A DNA stretch of 64,000 bases from Sedimenticola_A sp040506425 (GTDB lineage Bacteria > Pseudomonadota > Gammaproteobacteria > Chromatiales > Chromatiaceae). Under the pieces are notes generated by a model. The model was not told the DNA's origin, ran no database searches, and saw only the letters and a list, made by a program, of their open reading frames with translations. Shown piece after piece: positions 61,214 to 64,000 of this stretch (its first letter is position 1; every line of letters starts with the position of its first letter). The DNA lies in contig OZ245051.1 in NCBI GenBank assembly GCA_965224515.1, positions 3,410,001-3,474,000 on the forward strand, read 5' to 3'. The position numbers and the translations under genes were made by a program.

Positions 61214-61696
61214 TTTTTCTGCGTTTTCATCATAGATGCGCGTGTAGTTCGCGAATTCTGTGCCCTTGAGATTGGCAGCAATCACATTCTTGGCAAGTTC
61301 AAAATCAACCACAAAACTGCATACTTCCATTGTGCCGCTTCCGATGCTTCCGCCGTCACATGCTCCTAGGCCTGTCCACCCAAGGGTTTCATTCATTCTG
61401 TCTTCAAGCCGGTGGCGTTTTTCAACATCCTCACCGCTACCCATATCATTGACTGTGTATTCAATTAAAAGTGTGACGTGATCTTCTGGATCGATAGGCC
61501 TATATCCACTTGAAACCAAGCCATCAATTTCTTTTTGGATAACGTCCGTAGCCTTCTTCAATAGGGACGACTTTACTGTCTTGGATTGACCTTCTGTACC
61601 CAACTCACCCCAATGGATGGTATGAGTACCGTCATCATTGTCCCATGTTTCCCAGTAAAGCTTTTCGCTATCTGTAAGTTTGTAGAGTTTTAGCAC
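61208..61696 (-). CDS. WGR-domain-like protein
   Basis: This 162-residue protein reads MLKLYKLTDSEKLYWETWDN, DDGTHTIHWGELGTEGQSKTVKSS and EIDGLVSSGYRPI, a WGR-like fold (the motif appears as HWGELG). A second part follows with LGWTGLGACDGGSIGSGTMEVCSFVVDFELAKNVI. I start at GTG 61696 behind AAGGAAAATC, because the longer frame runs into the attC at 61714. Confidence 0.75.
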   Translation of the reverse strand: MLKLYKLTDSEKLYWETWDNDDGTHTIHWGELGTEGQSKTVKSSLLKKATDVIQKEIDGLVSSGYRPIDPEDHVTLLIEYTVNDMGSGEDVEKRHRLEDRMNETLGWTGLGACDGGSIGSGTMEVCSFVVDFELAKNVIAANLKGTEFANYTRIYDENAEKG

Positions 61697-61713
61697 CTGA
61701 TTTTCCTTTTTAC

Positions 61714-61818
61714 GGCTAACGATCAAAATCACCGGATGGGTACGCTGGCTGTAGCTTTTCAAGCGGTTGCTCAAACGCCATGCCAGCGTGCACAGTCCTT
61801 GTGTATTTACTGGTTAGC
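61714..61818 (-). other. attC site (long, ~105 bp)
   Basis: Minus strand GCTAACCAGTAAATACACAA ... GGTGATTTTGATCGTTAGCC. The arms ACGCTGGC and GCCAGCGT pair around a 33-base centre. The stop of the upstream gene (61807) is inside it. Confidence 0.8.
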
Positions 61819-62253
61819 TTGTTGATATGAAATAATGTTGAAGTAGTCCATATGCTCGCATCTCTTGTCTTTGGCCATAAATATGGTTTTAAAACCTTCT
61901 CTGAACGGTAAAGCCACTCTTTTTACCCTGATGCCACTTTCTTTTGTAGGCTCGTCATCATTGACTATGAATGTGATCTCTTTATGTGGATACCCTTTAT
62001 GACTTTTAGTTACTTCATACTTAACAAAATATGTGATGCGCCAATAGTTACCTTGGACTAGAGATAAGATTTTCTTTGCTTCAACGAACTTGGCAGTCAC
62101 AACGACAGTATCCTTTGTGATATCCAGTTTTGGCACTGGCCAGATCGTATGGTCATTCGGCAGTTTGGCTGTAGTCAAATAGGTTTCTTTGACTTCTACG
62201 GCTAAGCAGGTGGATGACCACAATAGTGCGAAAATGAATGCAGTATATTTCAT
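61807..62253 (-). CDS. Exported cassette protein, unknown
   Basis: This 148-residue protein has a signal peptide (MKYTAFIFALLWSSTCLA). A beta-rich body follows (TVVVTAKFVEAKKILSLVQGNYWRITYFVKYEV, HKEITFIVNDDEP, RVALPFREGFKTIFMAKDKRCEHMDYFNII). The stop is 10 bases inside the attC at 61714-61818. No family is recognised. Confidence 0.75.
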   Translation of the reverse strand: MKYTAFIFALLWSSTCLAVEVKETYLTTAKLPNDHTIWPVPKLDITKDTVVVTAKFVEAKKILSLVQGNYWRITYFVKYEVTKSHKGYPHKEITFIVNDDEPTKESGIRVKRVALPFREGFKTIFMAKDKRCEHMDYFNIISYQQANQ

Positions 62254-62267
62254 GCTTTTCCTTTCAA

Positions 62268-62353
62268 GCTAACACCACTGGTAAGGTGCGCCGGCGAACC
62301 GGTGTCCCGTGCAGGCCCAAAGGGCCGGAGTGAACTTGACCGCCTTGTTAGGC
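62268..62353 (-). other. attC site
   Basis: Minus strand CGCCTAACAAGGCGGTCAAG ... TTACCAGTGGTGTTAGC. The centre GGCCCTTTGGGCC is self-paired. The TAA of its first core is the stop of the DUF1493 gene. Confidence 0.85.
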
Positions 62354-62758
62354 GAATAACCATGCAGAGCCCCAAATTACTAAGCCTACCAATGCGATCT
62401 GGTTGATTAGAATGTCGTACCGCCGTTTCGGCAGAATATGTTCTGGATATGTAATAGGCCACTCCTTTGCCTCTGCTGCTTGTAGTAGGAGCATTGGGGT
62501 TACAGCAATTCTTTGAACACGAGCGTATGGCGGTTTGAAGAAAAGACCGCCAAGAGACCAGCCTTCTTCGCCATGATGAAAATACCAGCGGTACTTTTCC
62601 ATATTTACGCCAAACTCCTTTTCAAATTTCTCCATCAATTCTGAGAAATCATCACCATCGATACCGAGATCATCATTCATGTCAGAATCCATCTGCACTT
62701 TTGCAGTGGAAATTCCTTCTGACTTGGTTATGAATTCGCAGATGGTTTCCATATCCAT
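62348..62758 (-). CDS. DUF1493 (acyl-carrier-like) protein
   Basis: This 136-residue protein reads METICEFITKSEGISTAKVQMDSDMNDDLGIDGDDFSELMEKFEKEFGV, the four-helix acyl-carrier-like DUF1493 pattern. The phosphopantetheine Ser position is replaced (GIDGDD). A C-terminal membrane helix is present (INQIALVGLVIWGSAWLFA). It is a cassette gene. Confidence 0.85.
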   Translation of the reverse strand: MDMETICEFITKSEGISTAKVQMDSDMNDDLGIDGDDFSELMEKFEKEFGVNMEKYRWYFHHGEEGWSLGGLFFKPPYARVQRIAVTPMLLLQAAEAKEWPITYPEHILPKRRYDILINQIALVGLVIWGSAWLFA

Positions 62759-62764
62759 TTGTAC

Positions 62765-62826
62765 GCCTAACGACTAGGATGAGCAGCCGAGCGTTAGTGA
62801 GATCTGTTCAATCCATTTGTTAGGTG
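62765..62826 (-). other. attC site overlapping coding sequence
   Basis: Minus strand ACCTAACAAATGGATTGAAC ... CATCCTAGTCGTTAGGC. GGATTGAACAG and CTGCTCATCC pair imperfectly. The last 17 codons of the 62774-63346 gene lie inside it. Confidence 0.75.
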
Positions 62827-63346
62827 TTTTCCTATCACATATTTGGCGTTGAAACTCTACGGAGTTAACCTTAAGAAACTTCGACTGTCCTGGCATAGTA
62901 GTCCCTTTTGGACCACTTGAGACGTTTCCCCAAACCCGCATCGTTTCGGCGATCTCCTCAGGCGAAATGTTGCCGAAACCGGCAGAACGAAAAACCCTTT
63001 GAAGTACACTTGGCTTGTCTCGAAAGGTCCATATCAAAAAGCCCGATTCACCACCAACAATCTCATACCTCGCCGATTGCGCTCCATTCCGTCTTAAGCG
63101 AATAGGCTTGGCTGAAGAATTGGCAGCAGGACACACCATCGCTGCTCCCTTAAATTCATAACTAAAATCTTGTCCGGCTTTGACGGTGCCAGCTCCTAGA
63201 GTCTTGATTACGTATCTCATTTTCGGGGCTTCATACTCAGCCCGTGTGCAAAAGTTGTAGGTTTGGCCACAACCCAGGCACGGCCACGCCGACTGCGGAA
63301 ATATCGTGATAACTGCTACCGATAAAAGAATAAATAATCGCACCAT
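62774..63346 (-). CDS. Exported cassette protein, unknown
   Basis: This 190-residue protein has a signal peptide (FILLSVAVITIFPQSAWPC). The mature part includes CLGCGQTYNFCTRAEYEAPKMRYVIKTLGAG and FLIWTFRDKPSVLQRVFRSAGFG. Its C-terminus (DRKTPNKWIEQISLTLGCSS) is encoded by the attC. Cysteines at both ends may form disulfides. No family is recognised. Confidence 0.75.
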   Translation of the reverse strand: MVRLFILLSVAVITIFPQSAWPCLGCGQTYNFCTRAEYEAPKMRYVIKTLGAGTVKAGQDFSYEFKGAAMVCPAANSSAKPIRLRRNGAQSARYEIVGGESGFLIWTFRDKPSVLQRVFRSAGFGNISPEEIAETMRVWGNVSSGPKGTTMPGQSKFLKVNSVEFQRQICDRKTPNKWIEQISLTLGCSS

Positions 63347-63361
63347 CGAAGATCTTCGGAC

Positions 63362-63429
63362 ACCTAACGCCGCGCTCAGCGGGGAAATCGACCGCAGGGA
63401 GATTTTATCCGTTGCAGCGCCTTGTTAGC
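63362..63429 (-). other. attC site
   Basis: Minus strand GCTAACAAGGCGCTGCAACG ... CCCCGCTGAGCGCGGCGTTAGGT. The core sites are CTAAC and GTTAGGT. A CCTGCGGTCG stem-loop lies in the centre. Confidence 0.85.
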
Positions 63430-63445
63430 AGTGACTTGGCTCATG

Positions 63446-63808
63446 TTAGTAACCAAGGTACTTTTTGTTTGGCATTTCACCTTTAAAGAAACCCTCAAAT
63501 ATTAATTGTAACCGCTCTCTTCGCTGATATAGCTGTTCTTTATTAATGCCTTCTATTTTAAAGCCGTCATTTGAATCAAAATGACAGCCAATAGACTGTG
63601 ATAAATAACTATGTATTTGCATTACGGAACAAAACACATCTCTTGGAATATTGCTTTGGCCTTTATATTTATCGCACTCCTCGTAGAGATAGTTTTCTAG
63701 TTTAAGATACTCTTCATCGTCCCATATTTGTTTCTCGTGAAATATACCTATAAAGGAGTCGTCTGAGTACTCTTTGCTTCCTGTAAAACTACGGTCTATT
63801 TCGTTCAT
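63446..63808 (-). CDS. Cassette protein resembling Imm41 immunity proteins
   Basis: This 120-residue soluble protein reads MNEIDRSFTGSKEYSDDSFIGIFHEKQIWDDEEYLKLENYL, then VFCSVMQIHSYLSQSIGCHFDSNDGFKI and LIFEGFFKGEM. The EYSDDSFIG..HEKQ.WD..EY.KLE opening is the pattern I associate with immunity family 41. This is recalled, not searched. It lies between attC sites at 63362 and 63820. Confidence 0.68.
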   Translation of the reverse strand: MNEIDRSFTGSKEYSDDSFIGIFHEKQIWDDEEYLKLENYLYEECDKYKGQSNIPRDVFCSVMQIHSYLSQSIGCHFDSNDGFKIEGINKEQLYQRRERLQLIFEGFFKGEMPNKKYLGY

Positions 63809-63819
63809 TATTATTTTCT

Positions 63820-63871
63820 GCTAACGCCCCGCATCAGCGGTTTGCTGATCCGACTGCATGCGCTTGTTATG
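63820..63871 (-). other. attC site
   Basis: Minus strand CATAACAAGCGCATGCAGTC ... GCTGATGCGGGGCGTTAGC. GGATCAGCAAACCGCTGATG pairs in the centre (ATCAGC/GCTGAT). The TAA of the first core is the stop of the gene beyond. Confidence 0.87.
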
Positions 63872-64000
63872 TGGTACGTCGCCATGAATTAAAACGTTCA
63901 TCGAGGATTGGCTTCAGCAGTTCAAAGTTATCCCACGTATCTGCAACGTGATAAACCGAAGGAAGGTTTTCGCCCAAGATCATGTCATAATCCTCCAGGT
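63867..64000 (-). CDS. Partial cassette gene (3' end only), unknown
   Basis: The minus-strand frame enters from beyond 64000 and gives LEDYDMILGENLPSVYHVAD, then TWDNFELLKPILDERFNSWRRTT and stop in the attC. Only the last 44 residues are visible. No family can be judged. Confidence 0.6.
   Translation of the reverse strand, partial: LEDYDMILGENLPSVYHVADTWDNFELLKPILDERFNSWRRTT

Overview
The window reads as chromosome of a Gammaproteobacterium. Evidence for this includes the aroA-cmk-rpsA-ihfB block, LolCD, Tex, PabB, MotY, LexA and SlyD-type genes. GC-rich coding is punctuated by a REP-like dimer (GTAGGTCGG...CCGACCTAC). My guess is a sulfur-oxidiser-like lineage related to Chromatiales or Sedimenticola/Thiodiazotropha. 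That guess rests on overall gene content and repeat style, not on a diagnostic gene.

Left part (1-11.4 kb): housekeeping and small genes. They are comEC (cut by the window edge), a DUF2062 gene, lolCD, an N-carbamoylputrescine amidase, a SlyD-like isomerase, pepD, a DUF3179 gene, a shikimate-kinase-like gene, a YjfB-type protein and motY. Middle-left (11.5-29.3 kb): two vitamin B12 clusters. The first is a plus-strand operon behind a cobalamin riboswitch, whose expression platform is a hairpin that hides the Shine-Dalgarno of btuB: btuB-tonB-cobO-btuF-btuC-btuD-cobQ. The second is a tightly overlapping minus-strand operon, cobU-cobT-cobC-cobS-cbiB-cobD, without a visible riboswitch. Together they cover uptake, adenosylation and lower-ligand assembly, but no corrin-ring synthesis is seen. 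Between them lies a two-gene sensor system, a periplasmic sugar-type binding protein plus a PAS histidine kinase.

Middle-right (29.8-53.1 kb): a coiled-coil SPOR-like membrane protein, a membrane pyrophosphatase, an RRM-like protein, two signalling proteins with degenerate receiver or GGDEF sites, lexA, a small SET protein, an ArnD-like protein, tex, a divergent pair of small genes, pabB, ihfB, rpsA, cmk, aroA, and several membrane-protein genes. lexA and the divergent pair carry GAAC-N7-GAAC boxes, the LexA operator type known from Alphaproteobacteria. Six copies of an exact 155-bp tandem unit lie at 50.0-50.9 kb.

Right part (53.6-64 kb): a lower-GC stretch of mostly minus-strand, mostly promoterless small genes separated by attC-like imperfect palindromes (CTAACAAGGCG...GCGTTAGG). 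I read this as the distal tail of a chromosomal integron cassette array, or a cluster of attC sites lacking an integrase. The integrase is not in the window and, if present, should lie beyond base 64000. An IS3-family element has landed between one attC and its cassette gene. Cassette products include a NIPSNAP protein, a DUF1287 lipoprotein, an M23 peptidase, a WGR-like protein, a DUF1493 protein, and two possible immunity-type proteins (Imm17-like, Imm41-like).
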